Below the pieces are notes generated by a model. The model was not told the DNA's origin. It ran no database searches and saw nothing but the letters and a program-made list of their open reading frames with translations. A DNA stretch of 64,000 nt from Roseiarcus sp963721905. Lineage in GTDB: Bacteria > Pseudomonadota > Alphaproteobacteria > Rhizobiales > Beijerinckiaceae. Position 1 is the first letter of the stretch. Each line of letters starts with the position of its first letter. Below, piece after piece: positions 9,395 through 17,145 of this stretch. A program made the translations under genes and the position numbers. The stretch is taken from NCBI GenBank assembly GCA_963721905.1, contig CAVRMF010000008.1:532669-596668 (forward strand). Reading direction: 5' to 3'.

Positions 9395-10372
9395 TCAGGG
9401 TGGGGCGCGCAGCTTCGTCTGGATCAGCGGCCCGGGCCCGGCGCCCAGCTCGATGCCGCGTCCCGCCTCTATCGCCTCGCGCACGAAAGCCCTGGCCGCG
9501 GCGACGGCCTGCGGCAACGCAAGCCCGAGAACGACGAAGGCGGCGATCGCGCTCGACAGCGTGCAGCCGGTTCCGTGCAGGTTCTTCGAGGCGATCCGGG
9601 GCGCAGCGTATCGACGGGCGGCGCCGGCCGCGACCAGGAGATCGACCGCCTCGCCGCCTTCGAGATGGCCGCCTTTCATCACCACGGCGCGCGGCCCGAG
9701 CTTCATGAGCGCGCGCCCCTGCCGCGCCATGTCCTCTTCGTCGCGCGCCATCGGTTCTCCGAGCAGCGCGGCCGCCTCGGCGAGGTTCGGCGTCAGGCAA
9801 TCGACGATCGGCAGGAGCTTTGCCCTGACCGCCTCGACGAAGCCCGCGGCGCTCAGCGCCTGGCCGGATGAGGCGGCCATAACGGGATCGTAGATGATGA
9901 AGGCCCCATTCCCTTCTCCCCTTGCGGGAGAAGGTGGCCGGCGAAGCCGGCCGGATGAGGGGTCCGGCGCCATCAGTCGCCTCCGAGCGCGCGCCTGACG
10001 GCGCAGACCCCTCATCCCCGACCCCTCTCCCGCCATAGGGCGTCCGAAAGGACGGCCGTCTGACGACGGCCTATAGGGAGAGGGGAGGCTCTTCGCCACT
10101 ACGCCCGCGATCTCCGCGCTGCACAGCATGCCGATCTTGATCGCGGCGACGGCAAAATCCTCCAGGACCGCCTCGATCTGCGCGGCGACGATGTCCGGCG
10201 GGGCGCAATGAACCGCGCGAACGCCTCTCGTATTCTGCGCGGTCAGCGCCGTGACGACGCTCGCGCCGTAGACGCCGAGCGCGGCGAAGGTCTTAAGATC
10301 CGCCTGCACGCCGGCGCCGGCGCCGCTGTCGGAGCCCGCGATGGCCAGCGCGATCGGCGTTCTAGACGTCAT
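9395..10372 (-). CDS. thiD: Hydroxymethylpyrimidine (phosphate) kinase ThiD with in-frame repeat insertion
   Basis: ThiD phosphorylates HMP and HMP-P in the pyrimidine branch of thiamine synthesis. The N-terminus (MTSRTPIALAIAGSDSGAGA), the IKIGMLCSAE block, the YDPVMAASSG block and the C-terminal HGTGCTLSSA anion-hole motif are all present. The frame is 325 residues, against a usual 260-270. The excess is a stretch of about 60 residues rich in Pro, Arg and Gly (bases about 9905-10084), encoded by a palindromic repeat placed between IAGVVAKSL and FIIYDPVM. Removing it leaves 264-265 residues. The ATG overlaps the thiE stop as ATGA, so translation is probably coupled. Whether the enzyme tolerates the insert is unknown; the site falls in a loop just before a conserved strand. 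Confidence 0.93.
   Translation of the reverse strand: MTSRTPIALAIAGSDSGAGAGVQADLKTFAALGVYGASVVTALTAQNTRGVRAVHCAPPDIVAAQIEAVLEDFAVAAIKIGMLCSAEIAGVVAKSLPSPYRPSSDGRPFGRPMAGEGSGMRGLRRQARARRRLMAPDPSSGRLRRPPSPARGEGNGAFIIYDPVMAASSGQALSAAGFVEAVRAKLLPIVDCLTPNLAEAAALLGEPMARDEEDMARQGRALMKLGPRAVVMKGGHLEGGEAVDLLVAAGAARRYAAPRIASKNLHGTGCTLSSAIAAFVVLGLALPQAVAAARAFVREAIEAGRGIELGAGPGPLIQTKLRAPP
9905..10084. repeat. Palindromic repeat inserted in frame in thiD
   Basis: About 180 bases, a multiple of three, with several hairpins: CCTTCTCCC/GGGAGAAGG (9912-9933), GGCCGGC/GCCGGCC, and the GCCATAGGGCGTC...GGCCTATAGG unit near 10032-10077. The style and the words 'ATAGGGCGTC' and 'GGGAGAAGG' tie it to elements A, B and the thiE-leader repeat. 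It is read through in the thiD frame with no stop codon. Confidence 0.85.
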
Positions 10373-10972
10373 GCGGGACGAGTCGCTGCGATCCATTCTC
10401 TCGCGCGCGCTTCTGGGTCGACGTTGAGCGTGATGTCGGTGACGACCGAGACGATGTCCGCGCCCGCGGCGAGACAGAGCTTCGCCCGCTCGACGGTAAG
10501 CCCGCCGATCGCGACCAGCGGAACGGCGCCGATGCGACGCTTCCATTCGCCGATGCGGTCCAGGCCCTGCGGTGCGAACGCCATGGCTTTAAGGATCGTC
10601 GGATAGATAGGGCCGAGCGCCACATAATCGGGCTCTAGCGCCAGCGCGCGCTTGAGCTCGACATCGTCATGCGTCGAGACGCCGAGCTTGACGCCGGCCT
10701 TCCGAACGGCCGCGATGTCGGCGCCGTCGAGGTCGGCCTGGCCGAGATGAACCCAGGGCGCGCCCTCGCCGATCGCGACGCGCCAGTAGTCGTTGACGAC
10801 GAGCGTGGCCCCAGCTGCGGCGCAGATTGTCAGCGCCTCGCGCGCCTCGCGCCCGACCGCCGCCTCGCCTTTGTCCTTCGCCCGCAACTGGATAAGCCGT
10901 GCGCCGACGCCGACGAGCCGCTCGACCCACGCCGCGCTGTCGACGATCGGGTAGAAGGGATCGAGAAGTCAC
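10369..10972 (-). CDS. thiE: Thiamine-phosphate synthase ThiE (frameshift near start)
   Basis: ThiE joins HMP-PP and the thiazole phosphate into thiamine phosphate. FYPIVDSAAWVERLV, LIQLRAKD, LVVNDYWRVA, WVHLGQADLD, LGVSTHDD, YVALGPIYPT and VAIGGL follow the TIM-barrel family order. In the ThiE frame the sequence upstream of FYPIVDS reaches a stop (TGA) without any start codon. A GTG at 10972 one frame over would give MTSRS-FYPIVDS if one C were removed from the CCC at about 10957, and the span is 3n+1 bases. I therefore read it as an intact gene with a single-base gain. A short downstream start would lose the first strand. A repeat begins immediately upstream, and the stop overlaps the thiD ATG. 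Confidence 0.85.
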
Positions 10973-11071
10973 GGGCCCCTCTCCCGTCCGCGGGAGAGGG
11001 GTTGGGGTGAGGGTGAGCACAGGCCCTTATCCGGCGCTTCACGCCACCTTCTCCCGCACGCGGGAGAAGGG
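10973..11071. repeat. Palindromic repeat at the thiE 5' end
   Basis: This spacer between thiG and thiE consists almost wholly of two hairpins: CCCCTCTCCCG/CGGGAGAGGGG (about 10977-11001) and CCTTCTCCCGC/GCGGGAGAAGG (about 11047-11070). The second matches the terminal arms of the other repeats in this half. It begins one base outside the proposed thiE start codon, so any ribosome binding site for thiE would lie inside the repeat. Confidence 0.8.
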
Positions 11072-11090
11072 AAATTCTCCGCGGAGGGGT

Positions 11091-11879
11091 TCACGAAAGA
11101 TTCGCTTTTCCCACGACGGGCGTCGAGGGCGCGGCCATGTCGCGCGGCTGCATGGGTCCGGCGAGGAAGGCCGCGCGGCCCGCCTCGATCGCCTGTCCGA
11201 AGGCGCGCGCCATCGCTGCCGGATCGCCCGCTTTGGCGACGGCGGTGTTGAGCAGCACGCCGTCATAACCAAGCTCCATCGCGGCGGCCGCCTGCGACGG
11301 CAGGCCGAGGCCGGCGTCGACGATCAGCGGGATGTCAGGGAAATGGGCGCGGAGCGCGCGCAGGCCGAAGACGTTGTTGAGCCCCTTGCCCGAGCCGATT
11401 GGCGAGCCCCACGGCATCAGCACTTTGCAGCCGACTTCGACGAGCCGTTCGGCGACGACGAGGTCCTCGGTCATGTAGGGGAACACCTCGAAGCCGTCGG
11501 CAGAGAGAATGCGGGCGGCCTCGACGAGTCCGAACACGTCGGGCTGCAGCGTGTCGGCTTCGCCGATTACTTCGAGCTTCACCCAGGGCGTGCCGAACAC
11601 TTCGCGCGCCATCTCAGCCGTCGTCACCGCCTCTTTCACGCTATAGCAGCCAGCGGTGTTGGGCAGCACGCGCGCGCCGATGTCGCGAATGAGCTTCCAG
11701 AAATCCTGCCCCTCCTTCAGTCGCGCCGACTCGCGGCGCAGCGACACTGTGAGGATTTCCGCGCCCGAGGCTCGCGCCGCCTCGGCGAGGATCGCAGGCG
11801 AGGGATATTGCGACGTCCCCAGCATCAAACGCGAGCGAAACTGCGCGCCGTACAGTGAGAAGTCGGAGGGTTGGATCAC
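11091..11879 (-). CDS. thiG: Thiazole synthase ThiG
   Basis: The 262-residue enzyme forms the thiazole phosphate carboxylate from deoxyxylulose phosphate, dehydroglycine and ThiS-thiocarboxylate. Visible blocks are SRLMLGTSQYPSPAIL, ILPNTAGCYSVKEAV, WVKLEVIGEADTLQPD, CKVLMPWGSPIGSGKGLNN, PLIVDAGLGLPSQAAAAMELG and VLLNTAVAKAGDP. These give a standard ThiG with the Schiff-base lysine in VKLEVI. I chose the GTG at 11879 because an AAGGAG ribosome site lies nine bases before it. Longer in-frame reading upstream runs through the thiS-thiG repeat. The product ends next to the repeat that precedes thiE. Confidence 0.95.
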   Translation of the reverse strand: MIQPSDFSLYGAQFRSRLMLGTSQYPSPAILAEAARASGAEILTVSLRRESARLKEGQDFWKLIRDIGARVLPNTAGCYSVKEAVTTAEMAREVFGTPWVKLEVIGEADTLQPDVFGLVEAARILSADGFEVFPYMTEDLVVAERLVEVGCKVLMPWGSPIGSGKGLNNVFGLRALRAHFPDIPLIVDAGLGLPSQAAAAMELGYDGVLLNTAVAKAGDPAAMARAFGQAIEAGRAAFLAGPMQPRDMAAPSTPVVGKANLS

Positions 11880-11899
11880 GGACAGCAACTCCTTCTTTC

Positions 11900-12003
11900 G
11901 CAAACCGTCATTGCGAGCCAAGCGAAGCAATCCAGGGGAACGTGGAGCGGCCTTCGGCCCCTGGATTGCCTCGTCGCTGACGCTTCTCGCAATGACGGTT
12001 TGC
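11900..12003. repeat. Nested inverted repeat between thiS and thiG
   Basis: A 104-base element with perfect 18-base outer arms (GCAAACCGTCATTGCGAG at 11900-11917 and its complement at 11986-12003). It also has an inner pair, AATCCAGGGG and CCCCTGGATT. Its sequence is unrelated to elements A and B, so it is a second repeat family; 'CGTCATTGCGAGC' repeats are widespread in Hyphomicrobiales (recollection). It could fold into a strong hairpin in the operon mRNA between thiS and thiG. Confidence 0.85.
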
Positions 12004-12010
12004 CATCGTC

Positions 12011-13192
12011 TCACCCCCCCTGCCGCGGCGCGAGAATTTCGATCCGGTCGCCGTCCTTGAGGGGCGTCGCCTCGCGGAAGCGCGCCGACACGAACTCGCC
12101 GTTGAGCGCGGTTGCGACTTTCGCCTCGCCGTAGTCGAGCATTTCGAGCGCCGACGCCAGAGTCGCCGCCTCGATGTCGCGGCTTTCGCCGTTGACGACG
12201 ACCTTCATGCCGGCGCTCCCGACAGTCGCCGCGGCGCGCTCGAGCGCAAGCCGAGCCGCGCGCTCGGCGAAGGCCGGCGCAAGCAGGAAGCCGTGCCGAT
12301 AGAAACCGTTGATGTAGAGCCGACCGCCGCGCTCGACGACGCGGGGCATGTTGTCTGGGAACGCCGGCCGCAGATCCGCGCGCATCTCGACGATCTCCGC
12401 TTCGCCGAAGGCCGGGTGGAGCGCATAGGCTGCGCTGAGGAGCTCGATCGCGGAGCGCGCGCTCACGCCGCTTGAATCGCCGCTCTCGATCATCGTCGCG
12501 CCGAGCATGTGGAGCCCTTCGCCGCGCGGCACGACATAGAGGGGAATGCGCGGATGCAGGAAGCGTATGCATCGCTCAAGGCGCACGTCCTTGGCCCGCA
12601 GCGTCAGCATTTCACCGCGTACGGGACGCAACTCCGGCAGCGCGTCGCGCGCCGCCCAGCCGCGGCAGTCGACGATCGTCTTAAAGTCCCGGCTATCGCG
12701 CATCTCCGTCCCGAAGCGTGCGACTCCGCCGAGGGCCTCGAACCGGGCGAACAGCGCTCGCAGCGCTGCGCGCGGATCGAGATGTCCTTCCCCGTGGAAA
12801 AACAGGCAGCGGTGGAAACGTCCGGCGAGCTCCGGCTCGAGCGCGGCGATCCCCTCTTCGTCAACGCGCTCATGGCCGCGCGTGCGGGCGGCAAAGCGTT
12901 CGACCTCCGCCGAATCGCGAGGGCTGGCAACAACGAGCGTGCCGGTGCGCGAGACATGAGCGCCGTGCGCCTCCCACCAATCGAGGGCGCTCGCGCCGAG
13001 TCGCACGACGTCCTCAGGCGCGCTCTCGCCTTCGCAAAAAGGCGCGAGCATGCCGCCCGCGATCCACGAACAGCAGCCGTCACCGAGCTTCGCGGAGCGT
13101 TCGACGAGCGTCGTCGCCACGCCCCGCTCCTGCAGCGCAAGAGCTGCGCAAAGTCCGCCGACGCCGGCGCCGATGACGACCGCGCCGCTCAT
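12011..13192 (-). CDS. thiO: Glycine oxidase ThiO with in-frame sulfur carrier ThiS
   Basis: The first 328 residues are ThiO, an FAD enzyme that makes dehydroglycine. They have the N-terminal dinucleotide motif VVIGAGVGGLCAALAL, then CSWIAGGMLAPFCE, and the C-terminal RLYINGFYRHGFLLAP. The last 65 residues (ATG at 12208) are a complete ThiS: MKVVVNGESRDI through KDGDRIEIL to the GG tail PRQGG, whose terminal glycine becomes the thiocarboxylate. No stop separates them. In other genomes the two are usually separate with an ATGA overlap, and here GCATGA exists in the neighbouring frame. So this is either a true ThiO-ThiS fusion with internal reinitiation or a one-base error upstream. The ATG at 13192 overlaps the preceding small ORF's stop. 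Confidence 0.88.
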   Translation of the reverse strand: MSGAVVIGAGVGGLCAALALQERGVATTLVERSAKLGDGCCSWIAGGMLAPFCEGESAPEDVVRLGASALDWWEAHGAHVSRTGTLVVASPRDSAEVERFAARTRGHERVDEEGIAALEPELAGRFHRCLFFHGEGHLDPRAALRALFARFEALGGVARFGTEMRDSRDFKTIVDCRGWAARDALPELRPVRGEMLTLRAKDVRLERCIRFLHPRIPLYVVPRGEGLHMLGATMIESGDSSGVSARSAIELLSAAYALHPAFGEAEIVEMRADLRPAFPDNMPRVVERGGRLYINGFYRHGFLLAPAFAERAARLALERAAATVGSAGMKVVVNGESRDIEAATLASALEMLDYGEAKVATALNGEFVSARFREATPLKDGDRIEILAPRQGG

Positions 13193-13344
13193 AGATGTCG
13201 CGTCTCCCGGGGCGTCGAGCCCCAATCGTTGTTGAGGCCGTCGCTATAGCGCACCGGCGCGGCGATCAGTTCATCGACGCTCGCGTCGTCGAGACAGGCG
13301 ACGCTCACTCCACAGTGGCAGCCGCCGCGGTTGGCCCGCTTCAC
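13189..13344 (-). CDS. Small Cys/His-containing protein between thiC and thiO
   Basis: A 51-residue frame starting with GTG at 13344, seven bases after GGGAGA, and ending in a TGA that overlaps the thiO ATG (ATGA). The product begins VKRANRGGCHCGVSVACLDD and ends NNDWGSTPRETRHL. Its CHC-x5-C arrangement could bind metal. Codon use matches the operon, and the coupled start argues that it is translated. I do not recognise the family. Its place inside a riboswitch-controlled thiamine operon suggests, but does not prove, a role in thiamine or thiazole synthesis. Confidence 0.6.
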   Translation of the reverse strand: MKRANRGGCHCGVSVACLDDASVDELIAAPVRYSDGLNNDWGSTPRETRHL

Positions 13345-13389
13345 GGCGCGTCTCCCGTGTCGAATTGTTCAGCCGCCGCAGGGAAAGAT

Positions 13390-15210
13390 CTATTCCGCTG
13401 CATCGACGTACAGCGCCCCGCCGCCCTCGACGAATTCGCGCGACTTCTCCGCCATGCCCGCCATGGCCTCGGCTTCCTTGCGCAGGTCCTGGGTGATCTG
13501 CATCGAGCAGAATTTCGGCCCGCACATCGAGCAGAAATGCGCGACCTTATGGCTGTCCTTTGGCAGGGTCTCGTCGTGGAATTTGCGCGCCGTGTCGGGA
13601 TCGAGCCCCAGGTTGAACTGGTCCTCCCAGCGGAAGTCGAAACGCGCCCGCGAGAGCGCGTCGTCGCGCACGCGCGCTGCCGGATGGCCCTTGGCGAGAT
13701 CGGCGGCGTGGGCGGCGATGCGATAGGTGATCACGCCGGTCTTCACGTCCTCGCGGTCGGGGAGGCCGAGATGCTCCTTCGGCGTCACGTAGCAGAGCAT
13801 CGCCGTGCCGAACCAGCCGATCATCGCCGCGCCGATCCCCGAGGTGATGTGATCGTAGCCCGGCGCGATGTCGGTCGTGAGCGGCCCCAGCGTATAGAAC
13901 GGCGCCTCGCCGCATTCGCGTAGCTGCTTTTCCATGTTGACCTTGATCTTGTGCATCGGCACGTGGCCGGGGCCTTCGATCATCACCTGGCAGCCCTTGT
14001 CCCAGGCGACCTTGGTCAGTTCGCCGAGCGTCTCGAGCTCCGCGAATTGCGCCGCGTCGTTGGCGTCGGCGTTGGAGCCGGGCCTGAGCCCGTCGCCGAG
14101 CGAGAACGAGACGTCGTATTTGCGCATGATGTCGCAGATGTCGCCGAAGCGCTCGTAGAGGAAGCTCTCGCGATGTCCGGCGAGGCACCAGCGGGCCATG
14201 ATCGAGCCGCCGCGCGAGACGATGCCGGTCACGCGCTTCGCAGTCAGGGGCACGTACGCGAGCCGCACGCCGGCATGAATGGTGAAATAGTCGACGCCCT
14301 GCTCCGCCTGCTCGATCAGCGTATCTCTGAACACCTCCCAGTCGAGCTTGAGCGGATCGCCGTCGACTTTTTCCAGCGCCTGATAGATGGGGACCGTGCC
14401 GATCGGAACGGGTGAGTTGCGCACGATCCAGGATCGAATGTTGTGGATGTTGCGTCCGGTCGAGAGGTCCATCACCGTGTCGGCGCCCCAGCGGATCGCC
14501 CACACCATTTTCTCAACCTCTTCGGCGACGCCGGAGCTGACCGCCGAATTGCCGATATTAGCGTTGACCTTGACGAGGAAGTTGCGGCCGATCGCCATCG
14601 GCTCGAGCTCGACGTGATTGATGTTGGCGGGAATGATCGCGCGGCCCCGCGCGACTTCGCTCATCACGAATTCCGGCGTGACAAATTCCGGTATTTCCGC
14701 TCCGAAGCTCTCGCCGTCGGCGATGGTCGCCGCCGCGTCCTCGACTGCCGCCTCGCGTGCGAGATTCTCGCGATGCGCGACATAGATCATCTCTTCGGTG
14801 ATGATCCCGGCGCGGGCGAATTCGAACTGGGTGACGAGCTGGCCGGGATTGCCGGCGCGGAGCGTCCGGGTCGCGGGGCAGAGCGGCGCCAGATGATCGA
14901 CCGAGACGGCGCCATTGTCCTCCGGTCGGATCGCACGGCCTTCGATCGCCGCGTAACCGCGGTCCGCGACCCAAGCGTCGCGGACGGGCGCGAGACCTCG
15001 TGCGAGATTGACCCGCGCTGCGCCCTCGGTGTAAGGGCCGGACGGGTCATAGACCCGGACCGGCGGCTCGTTGGCATCGCTGAGCGCGATCTGGCGAAAC
15101 GGGACGCGGATGTCGGGGCGGCCCTTCGGCGCGGCGTAGACCTTGCGGGAGCCGACGATCGGCCCGGTAGTGACGGTCTCAGGCGCGGCGAATTTCGGAA
15201 TCTCGTTCAT
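13390..15210 (-). CDS. thiC: Phosphomethylpyrimidine synthase ThiC
   Basis: The 606-residue radical-SAM enzyme rearranges aminoimidazole ribotide to HMP-P. The C-terminal cluster motif HFCSMCGPKFCSM (CX2CX4C) binds the 4Fe-4S cluster. The barrel carries IGNSAVSSGVAEEVEKMVWAI, GADTVMDLSTG, DYFTIHAGV, SRGGSIMA and MIEGPGHVPMH. I chose the ATG at 15210, preceded by AGGAGA, which gives MNEIPKFAAPETVTTGPI. The frame stays open further upstream but runs into the TPP aptamer, which is not coding. It is the first gene of the leftward thiamine operon. Confidence 0.97.
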   Translation of the reverse strand: MNEIPKFAAPETVTTGPIVGSRKVYAAPKGRPDIRVPFRQIALSDANEPPVRVYDPSGPYTEGAARVNLARGLAPVRDAWVADRGYAAIEGRAIRPEDNGAVSVDHLAPLCPATRTLRAGNPGQLVTQFEFARAGIITEEMIYVAHRENLAREAAVEDAAATIADGESFGAEIPEFVTPEFVMSEVARGRAIIPANINHVELEPMAIGRNFLVKVNANIGNSAVSSGVAEEVEKMVWAIRWGADTVMDLSTGRNIHNIRSWIVRNSPVPIGTVPIYQALEKVDGDPLKLDWEVFRDTLIEQAEQGVDYFTIHAGVRLAYVPLTAKRVTGIVSRGGSIMARWCLAGHRESFLYERFGDICDIMRKYDVSFSLGDGLRPGSNADANDAAQFAELETLGELTKVAWDKGCQVMIEGPGHVPMHKIKVNMEKQLRECGEAPFYTLGPLTTDIAPGYDHITSGIGAAMIGWFGTAMLCYVTPKEHLGLPDREDVKTGVITYRIAAHAADLAKGHPAARVRDDALSRARFDFRWEDQFNLGLDPDTARKFHDETLPKDSHKVAHFCSMCGPKFCSMQITQDLRKEAEAMAGMAEKSREFVEGGGALYVDAAE

Positions 15211-15281
15211 GGCCGTCTCCTCGTACGGATCGACTCCGACGGCCGGAACAGGCGGCATGAAATAGGCGTGGCTGCCGCTAC

Positions 15282-15372
15282 GTCCCTTCGCCGGCATGAC
15301 CCGGATCAGGTTCAAAGGGTTCGGCGTAACGCCGTCTCAGCCCTGTTTGGGGGCGCCCCTCGAGCACCGGGG
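15282..15372 (-). promoter_or_regulatory. TPP riboswitch (Thi-box) upstream of thiC
   Basis: On the minus strand the order is GGGGCGCCCC, then GGCTGAGA, a variable hairpin (GGCGTTACGCC), ACCCTTTGAACCTGATC, CGGGTCATGCCGGCG and AAGGGA. This is the conserved TPP aptamer with P1 closed by the flanking bases. It lies 70 bases before the thiC start, as expected for control of translation or early termination by thiamine pyrophosphate. It should control the whole thiC-to-thiD transcript. Confidence 0.95.
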
Positions 15373-15579
15373 AATCTGTGCCTTGCGGGGCAGTCTGTCA
15401 ACTCCGGCGCGCGGCGATCGTCTTAAATCTCCGCAAAAAGGGAGAAAGCGCTGTCTCGGGACAGTCGACCTGCCGTCAATTCCCACTCATTCAAGCCGGT
15501 GTCTGCTGTACCCTCGACTTCACCGGCCGGCCGCTCTGCGTTGTCTTGCACCGGTCAGCCAAAGGGGCCAGTTGTCCGT

Positions 15580-16281
15580 CTATTTCGGCAGACAGTTCAG
15601 CAATTCGGACGTGTCCTCGACCCGAGCCATGACGCCGGCGGCGAGGCGGCGCTGCAGGGCGCCTGGATGCGCTGTGTCGCGCTTCCTCGGGTTGGGCAAC
15701 GCGGTCGCGAGCAGCGCCGCCTCGCGCGCGTCGAGCCGGCTCGCTTTCTTGTGAAAATAATGCTGCGCGGCCGCCTCGACGCCGAAAAGCCCGTCGCCCC
15801 ATTCGGCGATGTTGAGGTAGATTTCGATGGTGCGCGCCTTCGACCAGACCTGGCCAAGGACCAGCGCCATGGGAATCTCGACGCCCTTGCGAAGGACCGA
15901 GCGGCCCGGCCAGAGAAAGAGGTTCTTCGCGGCCTGCATGGTGATCGTCGAGGCGCCGCGCGTCGGGCCTTCGGCGCCGCGGAGGACTTCATTGAGGGCG
16001 CCCCAGTCGACGCCGTGGTTCCGACAGAAGGTCGCGTCCTCCGACGCGATCACCGACGCCGTGGCCACGGGCGCGACGTCGCTGAGCGGCACATAGACGC
16101 GTTCGTTGCTCTTGCCCAGGAACGTGCGGGCGAGCATCAGCGTCGAGACGGGCGGCGCGACCGTATAGAGCGCGACGAGGCCGATGAACGCCAAAGCGAG
16201 CGCCAACCCCGCGAAGAGGACGCCGCGCGCCAACATGCAGAAGAGGGAGCGCCGCCGGGCCACGCCTGAGCCTTGGCGCAA
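15580..16281 (-). CDS. mtgA: Monofunctional peptidoglycan glycosyltransferase MtgA
   Basis: A 233-residue GT51 enzyme that polymerises lipid II into glycan strands at the inner membrane. It has one N-terminal membrane segment (FAGLALALAFIGLVALYTV). The catalytic motifs follow: ASEDATFCRNHGVDW (catalytic Glu in SEDATF), then GASTITMQAAKNLFLWPGRS, 'RKGVEIPMALVLGQVWSKARTIEIYLNIAEWGDG' split over two lines of motif, and AAQHYFHKKA. The length is normal for the monofunctional form, with no transpeptidase domain. It is a single leftward gene between thiC and an unrelated membrane-protein gene. Confidence 0.93.
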   Translation of the reverse strand: MRQGSGVARRRSLFCMLARGVLFAGLALALAFIGLVALYTVAPPVSTLMLARTFLGKSNERVYVPLSDVAPVATASVIASEDATFCRNHGVDWGALNEVLRGAEGPTRGASTITMQAAKNLFLWPGRSVLRKGVEIPMALVLGQVWSKARTIEIYLNIAEWGDGLFGVEAAAQHYFHKKASRLDAREAALLATALPNPRKRDTAHPGALQRRLAAGVMARVEDTSELLNCLPK

Positions 16282-16335
16282 GTCGGTACGCTGGGCAAGA
16301 CGTCCGAGGCGCCGTCATTTCGCGCCCGAAGCGTC

Positions 16336-16947
16336 CTACCCGTTCGTCGCGACCGGCGGGCGGCCGTTCGCGGCGCGCTTGCGGGCGGCGAAGCGGGCGG
16401 CGAGCTGGGCGACGCCGGGCGCCCGCGTCGCCACGGCGGCCGCGCGCCGGCGCCATCGCCGCAGCAGCGCCGCCGCCGCGTGCTTATAGGGCGCGACGAT
16501 GCGGTCGGCGTAGTGATGCCAGGCGATCACTTTGTCATAGGCCACGACGAACCAGGGCATCGTCATCAGCTTGTGCTGGGTGAGATCGAAGATCGCAGGA
16601 ATGAGAGCAAGCGCCAGAAACTTCAGGATGATCCAGGCGATCGCGCCGGAGATGACATAACCCATCGCGATCGCGACGGTCGCGACGACAAGCAGCGGTT
16701 CCACGATGAGGAACGGCACCAGGAAGATCAGCAGGACCACCGGCGCGGGCAGGCGATCAACGACGGCGGCGAAGGCGCGCTTGAAAGGCGTCCAAGGGAT
16801 GAGCCGGACGAGGAGCCGCTCGATCGCGATCAGGCCGTCCCAGATCGTGGCGACGGCGAGAAACGCCATCGCCAGCGCCAGAAGCGCTGTCCGCCTCACC
16901 TTGTGATGCTTCATCCAGCGAAAATCCTCGGCAAACCGCCCATTCAC
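16336..16947 (-). CDS. Membrane protein of unknown function
   Basis: A 203-residue protein with three to four hydrophobic segments (residues about 18-36, 67-90 and 94-120) and a basic, Ala/Arg-rich cytoplasmic tail. The blocks WDGLIAIERLLVRLIPWTPFKR and DLTQHKLMTMPWFVVAYDKVIAWHHYADR look conserved but I cannot name a family. Codon use matches the alphaproteobacterial half. It precedes mtgA on the same strand with a 54-base gap, so they may be cotranscribed. Confidence 0.65.
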   Translation of the reverse strand: MNGRFAEDFRWMKHHKVRRTALLALAMAFLAVATIWDGLIAIERLLVRLIPWTPFKRAFAAVVDRLPAPVVLLIFLVPFLIVEPLLVVATVAIAMGYVISGAIAWIILKFLALALIPAIFDLTQHKLMTMPWFVVAYDKVIAWHHYADRIVAPYKHAAAALLRRWRRRAAAVATRAPGVAQLAARFAARKRAANGRPPVATNG

Positions 16948-17145
16948 GACCTCGTGACAATGCGGGCCAATCGCGGCGCGCGCAAGGCTTTTGGCGCCGC
17001 AATATGGCCATTAAAGCCCGGTTAACGCTCCGCCCGGTTTCATTGCATTCGTCAAAACGCAGCAAGAGACCGGTAAGGTTGCTGGAACCTTGCCTTAACC
17101 CTTCGGCGCGTAGTCAGCGCGGGGCTGAGCAATCAGGAGCGTGTC

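Noticed and set aside
13390..15315. Longer ThiC starting at 15315
   Set aside because: The extra N-terminal residues would be encoded by the TPP aptamer. The family start and an AGGAGA site are at 15210.
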